Shown here: piece by piece, positions 8,167 to 16,474 of the stretch
Layout of the letters: every line of letters begins with the position of its first letter
Position numbering within the stretch: the stretch's first letter is position 1
NCBI RefSeq assembly: GCF_044769865.1
Contig: NZ_JBIZWA010000001.1
Location: 1,736,001 to 1,800,000 of the forward strand
Source: Homoserinimonas sp044769865
GTDB lineage: Bacteria > Actinomycetota > Actinomycetes > Actinomycetales > Microbacteriaceae
Direction of reading: 5' to 3'
DNA: 64,000 nucleotides
Position numbers and translations under genes: made by a program
Notes under the pieces: generated by a model
Told to the model about the DNA's origin: nothing
What the model saw: the letters and a program-made list of their open reading frames with translations, nothing else
The model's database searches: none

Positions 8167-8300
8167 GTGCACAACTCCTCGCAGCACCCGCGTGTGGACA
8201 AGTTGAGATCCGACTGGTGCAGCTTCGAGACCTCGAGGAAGGTGCACAACTCGGATCTCAGCGGAATGCGCGTGAGCGCGCGAGTGCGCGCGAGGGAGCG
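8167..8300. repeat. Right repeat cluster of AbiEi/DUF559 locus 1 (large imperfect hairpin)
   Basis: Unit B (8202-8226, GTTGAGATCCGACTGGTGCA then GCTTC) faces its inverted partner C (8238-8262, which in reverse reads GCTGAGATCCGAGTTGTGCA then CCTTC) across an 11-bp loop. A partial copy, GTGCACAACT, is at 8167-8176. GCGCGAGGGAGCG at 8288-8300 is the inverse of 7419-7431. The cluster sits between the broken gene's start and the exonuclease III stop, and could also act as a terminator-like structure. Confidence 0.65.
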
Positions 8301-8301
8301 C

Positions 8302-9165
8302 CTACAGCTTGTAGTCGACCACGACCGGGGCGTGGTCTGACCAGCGCTCCTCGTAGGAGGGGTAGCGGTCGACCTTGTAGTCCACGACGGTCTCGGCGAG
8401 GGCGGGCGTGACGAGGTGGTAGTCGATGCGCCATCCGACGTCATTCGGGAAGGCCTGTCCGCGGTTCGACCACCATGTGTAGGGGCCGTCGACCTCGCCC
8501 GCGTGGCGTCGGCCCACGTCGACCCAGCCGAGGCCGGTGCCGGTCGTGCCGTCCTGGCATTCGAACTCATCGCCGCGAGGGCCGAGGAAGCGGTCGAAGT
8601 AGGCGCGCTCCTTTGGCAGGAACCCGGCCTTCTTGACGTTGCCCTTCCAGTTCTTGATGTCGAGCCTCGTGTGGCCGACGTTGAGGTCACCGAGCACGAC
8701 CGCGTACTTGGAGTGCGCCTCGAGCTCGGGCAGGCGCTCAGCCATCGCGTCGAGGAACTTGTACTTCTCGACCTGCTTGGGCGTGCCGTCCTCGCCCGAG
8801 TGCACGTAGGTGCTCACGACCGTGATGATCTCGTCGCCGACCTCGTAGTCGGCCTCGAGCCAGCGCCCCGCCGAGTCGAAGTCGGCGGCGCCAAGCTCGA
8901 CGCGATGGATCTTGGCCCCGCGTCGGCCGTCGGCACGGGTTCGGCTCGCGAGCGCGACACCCGCGCGGCCCTTCGCTGTCGCGGGGTCGTGCAGCACGTC
9001 CCACTCCTCGCCGAGCAACTCGGTGATGTGCTCCGTGTCGGCGCGCACCTCCTGCAGTGCGAGGATGTCGACCTCGCGGGCGGCGAGCCAGTCGCCCATG
9101 CCCTTGCGGTAGGCGGCACGGATGCCGTTGACGTTGACGGAGGCAATGCGGAGCGGCTTCGACAT
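8302..9165 (-). CDS. xth: Exodeoxyribonuclease III (AP endonuclease)
   Basis: The 287-residue exonuclease III cleaves abasic sites and degrades 3' ends in base excision repair. It has the EEP-fold catalytic set: SVNVNGIRAA at the start, the metal-binding Glu in ILALQEVRAD, GDLNVGHTRLD (Asp/Asn), WRIDYHLVT (Asp), and the C-terminal SDHAPVVVDY (Asp-His). The family length is about 260-290, so it is complete. A TAGGGT hexamer lies 6 bp before the ATG, and no ribosome binding site fits, which suggests a leaderless message. Confidence 0.95.
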   Translation of the reverse strand: MSKPLRIASVNVNGIRAAYRKGMGDWLAAREVDILALQEVRADTEHITELLGEEWDVLHDPATAKGRAGVALASRTRADGRRGAKIHRVELGAADFDSAGRWLEADYEVGDEIITVVSTYVHSGEDGTPKQVEKYKFLDAMAERLPELEAHSKYAVVLGDLNVGHTRLDIKNWKGNVKKAGFLPKERAYFDRFLGPRGDEFECQDGTTGTGLGWVDVGRRHAGEVDGPYTWWSNRGQAFPNDVGWRIDYHLVTPALAETVVDYKVDRYPSYEERWSDHAPVVVDYKL

Positions 9166-9171
9166 GCTTCG

Positions 9172-9177
9172 ACCCTA
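9172..9177 (-). promoter_or_regulatory. Putative -10 (TAGGGT) of xth
   Basis: TAGGGT on the minus strand ends 6 bp before the xth ATG. This spacing fits a leaderless transcript starting at or near the ATG. Confidence 0.45.
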
Positions 9178-9215
9178 GCGGCGGCATCCGACAGCGCGTG
9201 CACCGCTGGCCCCGC

Positions 9216-10232
9216 TCAACGTCCGAAGAGCCAGCCCCATCGTCGGGTGCGGCGGATGCGCGCGAGCCGTCGTTTCGCCTTCTCACGCAGGGCAGCCTCG
9301 TGGGCAGCAGCGAGCTCCTTTTCTTTGCGACGCTCCTCCTCTATGCGGAGGTCGGCGGCGAGTCCACGGTCTGCCATACCGACGGCCACCCATGCGCCGG
9401 CAATGAGGATGACCTGGCAGAGAAAGTTGAACCAGATGAGCAGACCGATGATGACGGCGAAGGAGGCGAGGAGTGGGTTGTTGCTTGCGCCCCCGAGGAG
9501 GGTTGAGCCGAGCACCTTGAGTACGCCAAGGCCTATCGCGCCGAGCATGGACCCGGCGGCGAGGCGGCGCACGGGGATGTGCAACCCGGCGAGGAAGCGG
9601 AACAGCGCTGCGAGGGTGACCGTGTCGAGCACGAACATCAGCAGGAGACCGACGCCGGAGGCGGCCGCGGTCGCGATGACAGAGTCCTCGGCGACACCGA
9701 TGAGCCCGAAGATCCATTCGACCGCCTGCGTGCTGAACACGAGAAGTCCGGCGGAGATGAGCAGGGCCACGCCGAAGAGGATGCCGAGTCCCGCATCCTT
9801 GAGGCGAAGGAGCACGATGTTGAGCCGTTCGGGCGGCAGCTCGAACATGACGCGCACGGCGTCGCGAGCGGAGGCGAGCCATCCGAGGGCCGAGAACAAC
9901 AGGCCCCCGAGGGCGATTGCGCCGGTCCAACCGAAGATGCCCGCCTGACTCAGGTCGTCGGGGTCGATTGCGCCTTCGCCGTCGCCCGAGTCGATGAGCC
10001 CGGGAACGGATGCGTCGAGCAGTTCGAAGAATCCGCGCTTCAACTCCTCGTTGCCGGTGATGATGAAGCCGGCCACGGAGAAGGCGACCCAGAGCGCGGC
10101 GAACACGGCGAAGATCGCCTGGTATGACAGGCCCGATGCGAGGATTGGCCCCCGTTTGAGCGCGTAGTGCTGGAACACCCGCACCGGCCGGGATGCCATC
10201 AGCGCGGCGATGAGCTTCTTGAGCCTGTCCAT
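9216..10232 (-). CDS. YihY/BrkB family inner-membrane protein
   Basis: The protein has 338 residues. An N-terminal amphipathic stretch precedes ALKRGPILASGLSYQAIFAVFAALWV, the conserved first span of the YihY/BrkB family (once called ribonuclease BN in error). Six membrane spans follow. The charged C-terminal tail (EEERRKEKELAAAHEAALREKA..., rich in Arg and Lys) looks like a cytosolic helix. The molecular function of the family is not settled. TAGCCT lies 7 bp before the ATG, suggesting a leaderless transcript. It stands alone between xth and the PTS genes. Confidence 0.85.
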   Translation of the reverse strand: MDRLKKLIAALMASRPVRVFQHYALKRGPILASGLSYQAIFAVFAALWVAFSVAGFIITGNEELKRGFFELLDASVPGLIDSGDGEGAIDPDDLSQAGIFGWTGAIALGGLLFSALGWLASARDAVRVMFELPPERLNIVLLRLKDAGLGILFGVALLISAGLLVFSTQAVEWIFGLIGVAEDSVIATAAASGVGLLLMFVLDTVTLAALFRFLAGLHIPVRRLAAGSMLGAIGLGVLKVLGSTLLGGASNNPLLASFAVIIGLLIWFNFLCQVILIAGAWVAVGMADRGLAADLRIEEERRKEKELAAAHEAALREKAKRRLARIRRTRRWGWLFGR

Positions 10233-10239
10233 TCCTGAC

Positions 10240-10245
10240 AGGCTA
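10240..10245 (-). promoter_or_regulatory. Putative -10 (TAGCCT) of the YihY/BrkB gene
   Basis: TAGCCT on the minus strand ends 7 bp upstream of the ATG and fits the leaderless pattern seen elsewhere in this window. Confidence 0.4.
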
Positions 10246-10275
10246 TGCCGGTCTGCCCGCCGGCGGGAGGGTCAC

Positions 10276-10551
10276 CTATTGCGGGTCGAGCTCCGAGCCG
10301 ATGAGTTCCGCGAGGCGGTCGGCCGTGGCATCCGCGTCATCGCCGCTCACCGTGAGGGTCAACTCGTCGCCCTTCGAGACCCCCATCGCGAGGAGGAGCA
10401 GCACGCTGGCCGCGTTGGCCTTCTTGCCGTTCGCGGCCTCGATCATGACGCTGTGCCCGCTCTCGCCGGCCGCCTTCGCGATTGTCGCGGCGGGGCGTGC
10501 GTGCAGGCCGACTGCTGACCCGAATGCGACCGTGCGCTGTGCTTCTGCCAT
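10276..10551 (-). CDS. ptsH: Phosphocarrier protein HPr
   Basis: The 91-residue HPr relays phosphate from enzyme I to sugar-specific EIIA proteins. The phosphorylated His is in GLHARPAATIAK (His17 here). The regulatory helix region KKANAASVLLLLAMG keeps a Ser where HPr(Ser) kinase acts in Firmicutes. I chose ATG 10551 because GGGAGGA lies 9 bp upstream. An alternative ATG at 10581 overlaps the DeoR-type gene's stop (ATGA) and would add ten residues. It is co-transcribed with the DeoR regulator and lies divergent from ptsI. Confidence 0.94.
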   Translation of the reverse strand: MAEAQRTVAFGSAVGLHARPAATIAKAAGESGHSVMIEAANGKKANAASVLLLLAMGVSKGDELTLTVSGDDADATADRLAELIGSELDPQ

Positions 10552-10577
10552 GGCGTTGTCCTCCCGTGTTGGTGTCG

Positions 10578-11366
10578 TCATGCTACTGCCGGTGTCGGTG
10601 AGGGTCCCGCGAGGATCACGTCTGGGCCGGATGCCTCGACCTCGTGCACGAGCTCAGCGTTGACGCCCGCGTCGGTGATGATCGTGTCGATGGCGGCGAG
10701 CGGGGCGACCCTGCTGAACTCCTCGCGGCCGAACTTGCTGTGGTCCGCGAGCACGATGCTGCGGCGGCTGGCCTTGATGATGGCCGACTTCACGGCGGCC
10801 TCGGCGATGTTGTGGGTCGTGAGGCCGCGCTCGGGCGTGATGCCGTTGATGCTGATGAATGCCACGTCGACGCTCACCATGCTCACCATCTGATGCGTCC
10901 AGGTGCCGACGGTGGCCCGGGAGGTGGACCGCACGAGGCCTCCGAGCACGTGGAGTTCGATGTTCTCGCGGTCGGCGAGCGCGATCGCGACGGGGAGCGA
11001 GTGGGTCACGACGGTCAGCCGGCGGTCGGTGGGGATGAGCTCGGCAAGCTTGATCGTCGTCGTGCCCGCGTCGATCAGGATCGAGCCGCCATCCGGGAGT
11101 TCGTCGATCGCGGCCGTGGCGATCGCAAGCTTCTCGGCCACCCGGATCTCGTTGCGTTCCGAGACGGCGGGCCCGACGAGGCTCCGCTCGACGGGAATCG
11201 CACCACCGTGGGCGCGGCGCACGAGTCCGCGCCGCTCGAGGCTTGTGAGGTCGCGCCGGATTGTCTCGGGGGTGACCCGCAGCAGCTCCGCGAGTTCCCG
11301 CACCTCGACGCGTCCGTTCGCGCGAGCCTGCTCAAGGATCGCTTGGTGCCGTTCGGGTGCGTACAT
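10578..11366 (-). CDS. DeoR family transcriptional repressor, probably controlling PTS/mannitol genes
   Basis: The 262-residue regulator begins MYAPERHQAIL, followed by a DeoR-type winged helix: LAELLRVTPETIRRDLTSLERRGLVRRAHGG. The C-terminal DeoRC effector domain has IDAGTTTIKLAELI, LGGLVR and LADHSKFG, which sense sugar phosphates. I chose ATG 11366 because GAGG lies about 7 bp upstream; a GTG at 11384 is the alternative. It is divergent from ptsI, with an inverted ACAAACAAA/TTTGTTTGT pair in between, so autoregulation and control of ptsI-mtlAFD are likely (inference). Confidence 0.9.
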   Translation of the reverse strand: MYAPERHQAILEQARANGRVEVRELAELLRVTPETIRRDLTSLERRGLVRRAHGGAIPVERSLVGPAVSERNEIRVAEKLAIATAAIDELPDGGSILIDAGTTTIKLAELIPTDRRLTVVTHSLPVAIALADRENIELHVLGGLVRSTSRATVGTWTHQMVSMVSVDVAFISINGITPERGLTTHNIAEAAVKSAIIKASRRSIVLADHSKFGREEFSRVAPLAAIDTIITDAGVNAELVHEVEASGPDVILAGPSPTPAVA

Positions 11367-11422
11367 CGTGACCTCGTCGTTCACAGGTGCGGCTCGGCGC
11401 CGTGGCGCACGAGAGAAACATC

Positions 11423-11472
11423 ACAAACAAAAGTCTGCTTGCGTATTTTTATCTCCGAATTTGTTTGTTTGT
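11423..11472. promoter_or_regulatory. Candidate DeoR-family operator and divergent promoter region
   Basis: ACAAACAAA at 11423-11431 is the exact inverse of TTTGTTTGT at 11460-11468, which continues into an overlapping second copy to 11472. The A/T-rich core (TATTTTTATC) is exceptional in this GC-rich sequence. Runs of TTTGTTTG are typical of operators for DeoR-family sugar repressors. It lies between the DeoR gene and ptsI. Confidence 0.6.
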
Positions 11473-11550
11473 CAATCGAGTTGGGGGTACTCTCGGTTTC
11501 ACATCGCCGCGGCATGCCGTCGGCGAGGCCCAATGACGAGGGAGTGCGGG

Positions 11551-13209
11551 ATGCGAGAGCTTCGAGGAGTAGGCGTGGGGCGCGGCATAGCAGCCGGCCC
11601 GGTACTGCGGATGCCCGACCCCCTGCCCGAACCGGATGCGACCCCCCGCACCGCCGACGCCGAGGCCGAGAAGGCCACCGTCAGCGAGGCACTCGCGGCC
11701 GTGGCATCCGAGTTGACCGAACGCGGCCAGCGCGCGGGCGGAGACGCCCAGGCGGTGCTCGACGCGCAGGCGATGATGGCGCAGGACCCCGGCCTCGTCG
11801 ATGACGTGAACGCGCGCATCGACGGCGGCAGCACCGGCGAACGGGCCGTATTCGAGGCCTTCGCCGCCTTCCAGGAACTCCTGACCGGCATGGGCGGCTA
11901 CATGGGGGAGCGCGCCGCCGACCTCGCTGATGTCGCCCAGCGCATCATCGCGCGCCTCCGCGGCGTGCCGGCCCCCGGCGTGCCGAACTCCGACAGCCCC
12001 TTCGTGCTCGTCGCCCGCGACCTGGCGCCGGCCGACACCGCCCTGCTCGACCTCGAGAAGGTGCTCGCCCTCGTGACCCGCGACGGCGGCCCGACCTCCC
12101 ACACGGCGATCCTCGCGCGCTCGAAGTCGATCACCGCGATCGTCGGCGTCGAGGGTGCCGAGTCACTCACGGACGGCACGATGGTGCTCGTCGACTCCGG
12201 AGCGGGCACCGTGACGGTGGAGCCCTCACCCGCGCAACTCGCCGACGCCGAGACGCGCACGGCCGAGATTCGCGCGATCGTGAACGCTCCCATCACCGAC
12301 GGTGCGCTCGCGGACGGCACCAAGATTCCGCTCCTCGCCAACCTGGGCAACCCGAAGGATGCCGCGGCCGCCGTCGAGCTCGGCGCCGAGGGCGTCGGCC
12401 TCTTCCGCACCGAGTTCCTGTTCCTCGACGCAACCGAGGCGCCGAGCGTCGAGCAGCAGGAGGCCGACTACACGGCCGTGCTCGCGGCCTTCCCCGGCAA
12501 GAAGGTCGTCGTGCGCTGCCTTGACGCCGGGGCCGACAAACCCCTGAGCTTCCTCAACGACGCCGAGGAGGAGAACCCGGCGCTCGGCCAGCGCGGGCTT
12601 CGCTCCCTGCGGGCGAACGAGCAGATCCTGCGCGACCAGCTCACGGCCCTTGCGCGCGCCCAAGAGGCCACCGAGGCCGACCTCTGGGTGATGGCGCCGA
12701 TGGTCGCCGATGTCGCCGAGACCGAGTATTTCGTCGCCGTCGCCCGCGAGCTCGGCATCCGCGTCGCGGGCGTCATGGCCGAGATCCCCTCGCTCGCCCT
12801 CATGGCCGAACAGGTCGCCGCCGCGAGCGACTTCGTCAGCATCGGCACCAACGACCTCACCCAGTACACGCTGGCAGCCGACCGGATGCTCGGTTCCGTC
12901 GCCGCGTACCAGGACCCGTGGCATCCGGCAGTCCTGCGCCTCGTGCGCATGCTCGGCGACGCCGGCCGCACGCACGGCAAGCCCGTCGGCGTGTGCGGTG
13001 AGGCGGCCGCCGACCCACTCCTCGCCGTCGTGCTCGTGGGGCTCGGGGTCAACTCCCTGTCGATGACGCCCGCCGCATTCGCCGACGTGCGGGCCGAACT
13101 CCTGCAGCACACGGCGACGGATGCCACGGCGCTCGCCGAGGCCGCCCTCGCCGCCCCCACGGCTGCCGCCGCTCGCGACGCCGTCCGCGCGGCCATCGCC
13201 GAGCGCTGA
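11551..13209 (+). CDS. ptsI: PTS enzyme I (phosphoenolpyruvate-protein phosphotransferase)
   Basis: The 552-residue enzyme I takes phosphate from PEP and passes it to HPr. The phospho-His is in GGPTSHTAILAR. The PEP-binding barrel includes VGLFRTEFLF, FVSIGTNDLTQYTLAADR, and the catalytic Cys in VGVCGEAAADP. The length is slightly below the usual 570. I chose ATG 11551 (MRELRGVGVGRGIAAGP) with GAGGGAG about 8 bp before it. It precedes mtlA on the same strand and probably heads the mannitol transcription unit. Confidence 0.95.
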   Translation: MRELRGVGVGRGIAAGPVLRMPDPLPEPDATPRTADAEAEKATVSEALAAVASELTERGQRAGGDAQAVLDAQAMMAQDPGLVDDVNARIDGGSTGERAVFEAFAAFQELLTGMGGYMGERAADLADVAQRIIARLRGVPAPGVPNSDSPFVLVARDLAPADTALLDLEKVLALVTRDGGPTSHTAILARSKSITAIVGVEGAESLTDGTMVLVDSGAGTVTVEPSPAQLADAETRTAEIRAIVNAPITDGALADGTKIPLLANLGNPKDAAAAVELGAEGVGLFRTEFLFLDATEAPSVEQQEADYTAVLAAFPGKKVVVRCLDAGADKPLSFLNDAEEENPALGQRGLRSLRANEQILRDQLTALARAQEATEADLWVMAPMVADVAETEYFVAVARELGIRVAGVMAEIPSLALMAEQVAAASDFVSIGTNDLTQYTLAADRMLGSVAAYQDPWHPAVLRLVRMLGDAGRTHGKPVGVCGEAAADPLLAVVLVGLGVNSLSMTPAAFADVRAELLQHTATDATALAEAALAAPTAAAARDAVRAAIAER

Positions 13210-13258
13210 ACGACCACACCCGATACGAACTGCACCACTTGAGAGAAAAGGACACACG

Positions 13259-14851
13259 ATGACAACGGAGTCACCAACGGCACCCGCCGCTGCCAAGCGC
13301 GGGGGTGCACGAGTCGGAGTGCAACGCTTCGGCACCTTCCTCAGCGGCATGATCATGCCCAACATCGGGGCATTCATCGCATGGGGCCTCATCACGGCCT
13401 TCTTCATCCCGAACGGCTGGGTCGGTTTCGACAGCCCGGTGGCGGCCTGGCAGTGGGCCGACTCCAACATCATCGGCGGTGGTGAGACCCCCGACGGCAC
13501 CGAGTGGACCGGCCTCGTCGGCCCCATGATCACCTACCTGCTGCCACTCTTGATCGCCTACGCGGGCGGACGCATTGTCTACGAGACCCGCGGCGGCGTC
13601 GTCGGCGCGATCGCCACCGTCGGTGTCATCGTGGGCACCGACATCCCGATGTTCCTCGGCGCCATGATCATGGGCCCGCTGACGGCACTCCTCATGAAGT
13701 GGATCGACCGCATCTGGGCAGGCAAGATCAAGCCCGGATTCGAGATGCTCGTCGACAACTTCTCGGCCGGTATCCTTGCGGCGATCATGGCGATCGCGGG
13801 ACTCTTCGCCTTCGCTCCCGTCGTCACCGCCCTCAGCAACGCGCTCGAGGCCGTCGTCGACTGGCTGGTCGGCCTCTCGCTGCTGCCGCTGCTGTCGATC
13901 TTCGTCGAGCCGGGCAAGATCCTGTTCCTCAACAACGCGATCAACCACGGTGTGTTCACGCCCATCGGAACGCAGCAGGCCTCCGGCGAGGCGGGCAAGT
14001 CGATCCTCTTCCTCGTTGAGGCGAACCCCGGCCCCGGCCTCGGCCTGCTGCTCGCCTTCGCCGTCTTCGGCGTCGGCATCGCCCGTGCGAGTGCGCCCGG
14101 TGCCATCCTGATCCAGTTCCTCGGTGGCATCCACGAGATCTACTTCCCCTACGTGCTCATGAAGCCCATCCTCGTGCTCTCCGTCATTGCGGGTGGCATG
14201 ACCGGTGTCTTCACGAACGTGCTCTTCGACAGCGGCCTCCGCGCCCCTGCGGCGCCCGGCAGCATCTTCGCGGTGCTCATCCAGACCGCGAATGACAGCT
14301 ACCTCGGCGTCATCCTGTCGGTGGTGCTGTCTGCCACCGTGTCCTTCCTTGTCGCGGCGGTCATCCTTCGCGCGAGCCGCAAGAAGGACCTCGAGGCCGG
14401 CGGCGGTGACCTCGGCGCGGCGGTCGCGCAGACCGAGGCGAACAAGGGCAAGTCGTCGAGCGTGCTCGGCGGGCTCTCGGGTGCCGAGACCGCTGAGGCG
14501 CGCACGGAGGCGGCCGGGACAGCAGCCGCGAGCGGTGCCGCGACGACCACAGCGACCCGTCCCATCCACAACGTCGTGTTCGCCTGCGACGCCGGCATGG
14601 GTTCGAGCGCGATGGGCGCGAGCGTCTTGCGCAACAAGGTCAAGAAGGCTGGAATTGACGGCGTGACGGTCGTCAACAAGTCGATCGCCAACCTGGACGG
14701 CACGGAAGACCTGGTCATCACGCACCAGGACCTCACCGACCGCGCGTCGCAGAAGACACCGAACGCCCAGCATGTGTCGGTAGACAACTTCATGAACAGC
14801 CCGAAGTACGACGAGGTCGTCGACCTGCTCAAGCGGCAGTCCGACAGCTGA
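13259..14851 (+). CDS. mtlA: PTS mannitol transporter, EIICB component
   Basis: The 530-residue membrane permease carries a cytosolic B domain. The EIIC part starts VQRFGTFLSGMIMPNIGAFIAWGLITAFF, the classic mannitol EIIC opening, and has eight or so spans; the substrate loop NNAINHGVFTPIG follows. A linker rich in Ala and Thr leads to EIIB, with the phospho-Cys in FACDAGMGSSAMGA. EIIA is separate (mtlF just downstream). It imports mannitol and yields mannitol 1-phosphate. GAGAGAAAAGG lies upstream of ATG 13259. Confidence 0.95.
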   Translation: MTTESPTAPAAAKRGGARVGVQRFGTFLSGMIMPNIGAFIAWGLITAFFIPNGWVGFDSPVAAWQWADSNIIGGGETPDGTEWTGLVGPMITYLLPLLIAYAGGRIVYETRGGVVGAIATVGVIVGTDIPMFLGAMIMGPLTALLMKWIDRIWAGKIKPGFEMLVDNFSAGILAAIMAIAGLFAFAPVVTALSNALEAVVDWLVGLSLLPLLSIFVEPGKILFLNNAINHGVFTPIGTQQASGEAGKSILFLVEANPGPGLGLLLAFAVFGVGIARASAPGAILIQFLGGIHEIYFPYVLMKPILVLSVIAGGMTGVFTNVLFDSGLRAPAAPGSIFAVLIQTANDSYLGVILSVVLSATVSFLVAAVILRASRKKDLEAGGGDLGAAVAQTEANKGKSSSVLGGLSGAETAEARTEAAGTAAASGAATTTATRPIHNVVFACDAGMGSSAMGASVLRNKVKKAGIDGVTVVNKSIANLDGTEDLVITHQDLTDRASQKTPNAQHVSVDNFMNSPKYDEVVDLLKRQSDS

Positions 14852-14876
14852 CAACAACTGGAAGAGGGAGTTCCCC

Positions 14877-15314
14877 ATGGCGTCACAGGTACTGCAGCTC
14901 GCACAGATCCGCACCGAGGGTGAGGCAACGACCAAGCTCGAGGCGATGCGGGAGGCCCACGGCATCCTCGTCGATGCCGGAGCGGTGACGGCCGCGTACC
15001 TGCCGGCGATGCTCGAGCGCGAAGAGTCGGTCTCGACGTACATGGGGAACTTCCTCGCCATCCCTCACGGCACGAACGAGAGCAAGGAGGCGATCCTCTC
15101 CTCGGCGCTCTCCTTCGTGCGCTACGCGCAGCCGATCGACTGGGACGGTAACCCCGTGCACTTCGTCGTCGGCATCGCCGGCGTCGAGAACGAGCACCTC
15201 GAGATCCTCTCCAAGATCGCGATCGTGTTCTCTGACGAGGACGAGGTGGATGCGCTGCTCAAGGCGGGCAGCGCCGAGGAGATCCTCGACATCCTCTCGG
15301 AGGTCAACAACTGA
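14877..15314 (+). CDS. mtlF: PTS mannitol EIIA component
   Basis: The 145-residue EIIA of the mannitol/fructose type carries the phospho-His in FLAIPHGTNESKEAILSS and passes phosphate from HPr to the EIIB of MtlA. Its core HFVVGIAGVENEHLEILSKIA is conserved in the family. GGAAGAGGGAG lies just before ATG 14877. Its stop overlaps the mtlD ATG as TGATG, which shows translational coupling. Confidence 0.95.
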   Translation: MASQVLQLAQIRTEGEATTKLEAMREAHGILVDAGAVTAAYLPAMLEREESVSTYMGNFLAIPHGTNESKEAILSSALSFVRYAQPIDWDGNPVHFVVGIAGVENEHLEILSKIAIVFSDEDEVDALLKAGSAEEILDILSEVNN

Positions 15315-16468
15315 TGAAGGCTGTCCACTTCGGAGCCGGCAACATCGGCAGGGGCTTCGTGGGCCTCCTGCTCCACGAGGCCGGCTTCGAGGTGGTCTTC
15401 GTCGACGTCGCCGCGGAGCTCATCGACTCACTCGCCGCCGCGGAGAGCTACACCGTGCACGAGGTGGGGGAGGGCGCGCGCGACCATCGTGTCGAGTTCT
15501 TCCGTGCCCTCAACAGTGCTGCTGATCCGGATGCGGTGGTTGCCGAGATCGCGACCGCCGAGGTGGTCACGACCGCCGTGGGGCCCAACGTGCTTAAGTT
15601 CGTCGCCCCGCTCATCGCCGACGCGCTCCTCCAGCGTTCCGCCGAGGCGCCGCTCGCCGTCATGGCGTGCGAGAACGCCATCAACGCGACCGACACCCTG
15701 CGCGAGCACGTGGCGCAGGCGCTCGCCGACAAGGGGAGCGAAGCGGATGCCGCGACCGCCCTCTCCCGTGCGGTTTTCGCCAACACGGCCGTCGACCGCA
15801 TCGTGCCGGGCCAGCCCGGCGAAGGCGGGCTCGACGTCACGGTCGAGTCGTACTTCGAATGGGCGATCGACCGCTCACCCTTTGGGGGAGAGGAGCCCAG
15901 CATCCCGGGTGCCACCTGGGTCGACGACCTCGCGCCCTACATCGAGCGCAAGCTCTTCACGGTGAACACCGGTCACGCGACGATCGCCTACTACGGCTTC
16001 GCCGCCGGGGCAAAGACGATAGCGGATGCCCTTGGTCGCGCCGAGGTCGAATCCGCCGTGCGCGCCGTGCTCGCCGAGACAAAGCAGTTGCTCGTAGCCA
16101 AGCACGGCCTCGATGAGGCGGCCCAGCAGGCCTACATCGACAAGATCCTCGCCCGCTTCGCCAATCCCCACCTGCCCGACACCGTCGACCGGGTCGGCCG
16201 CCAGCCGCTGCGCAAACTCGGCCGCAACGAGCGTTTCATCGGTCCCGCGGCTGAACTCGCCGAGCGCGGCGTCGTGCCGCAGGCGCTCGTCGACGCCGTC
16301 GGTACCGCACTCGGCTTCGACGTGCCCGACGACGAGCAGTCGGTTGGACTGCGCGAGAAACTGCAGAACCTCACGCCGGAGGAGTTCGTGCAGGAAGTGT
16401 GCGGCATCGGCCCGTCGCATCCGCTCTTCGAACCGCTCGTCGCGGTCGTGCCGACGCCCTCGGGCTGA
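15314..16468 (+). CDS. mtlD: Mannitol-1-phosphate 5-dehydrogenase
   Basis: The 384-residue NAD-dependent polyol dehydrogenase converts mannitol 1-phosphate to fructose 6-phosphate. It starts MKAVHFGAGNIGRGFVG, the dinucleotide-binding motif of this family. It also has VMACENAINAT, the catalytic-region KLFTVNTGHATIAYYG (Lys...His pair), and a C-terminal NPHLPDTVDRVGRQPLRKL segment. It is coupled to mtlF by a TGATG overlap and completes the mannitol catabolic unit. Confidence 0.96.
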   Translation: MKAVHFGAGNIGRGFVGLLLHEAGFEVVFVDVAAELIDSLAAAESYTVHEVGEGARDHRVEFFRALNSAADPDAVVAEIATAEVVTTAVGPNVLKFVAPLIADALLQRSAEAPLAVMACENAINATDTLREHVAQALADKGSEADAATALSRAVFANTAVDRIVPGQPGEGGLDVTVESYFEWAIDRSPFGGEEPSIPGATWVDDLAPYIERKLFTVNTGHATIAYYGFAAGAKTIADALGRAEVESAVRAVLAETKQLLVAKHGLDEAAQQAYIDKILARFANPHLPDTVDRVGRQPLRKLGRNERFIGPAAELAERGVVPQALVDAVGTALGFDVPDDEQSVGLREKLQNLTPEEFVQEVCGIGPSHPLFEPLVAVVPTPSG

Positions 16469-16474
16469 TCGCCG

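Noticed and set aside
10254..10266. CCCGCCGGCGGG palindrome between the HPr and YihY genes as a terminator
   Set aside because: It has no loop and no U run; it is a plain GC palindrome that could arise by chance at this composition.
13271..15061. A 596-codon minus-strand frame opposite mtlA and mtlF
   Set aside because: The opposite strand encodes canonical EIICB and EIIA with all motifs; the antisense frame is low-complexity and charged.
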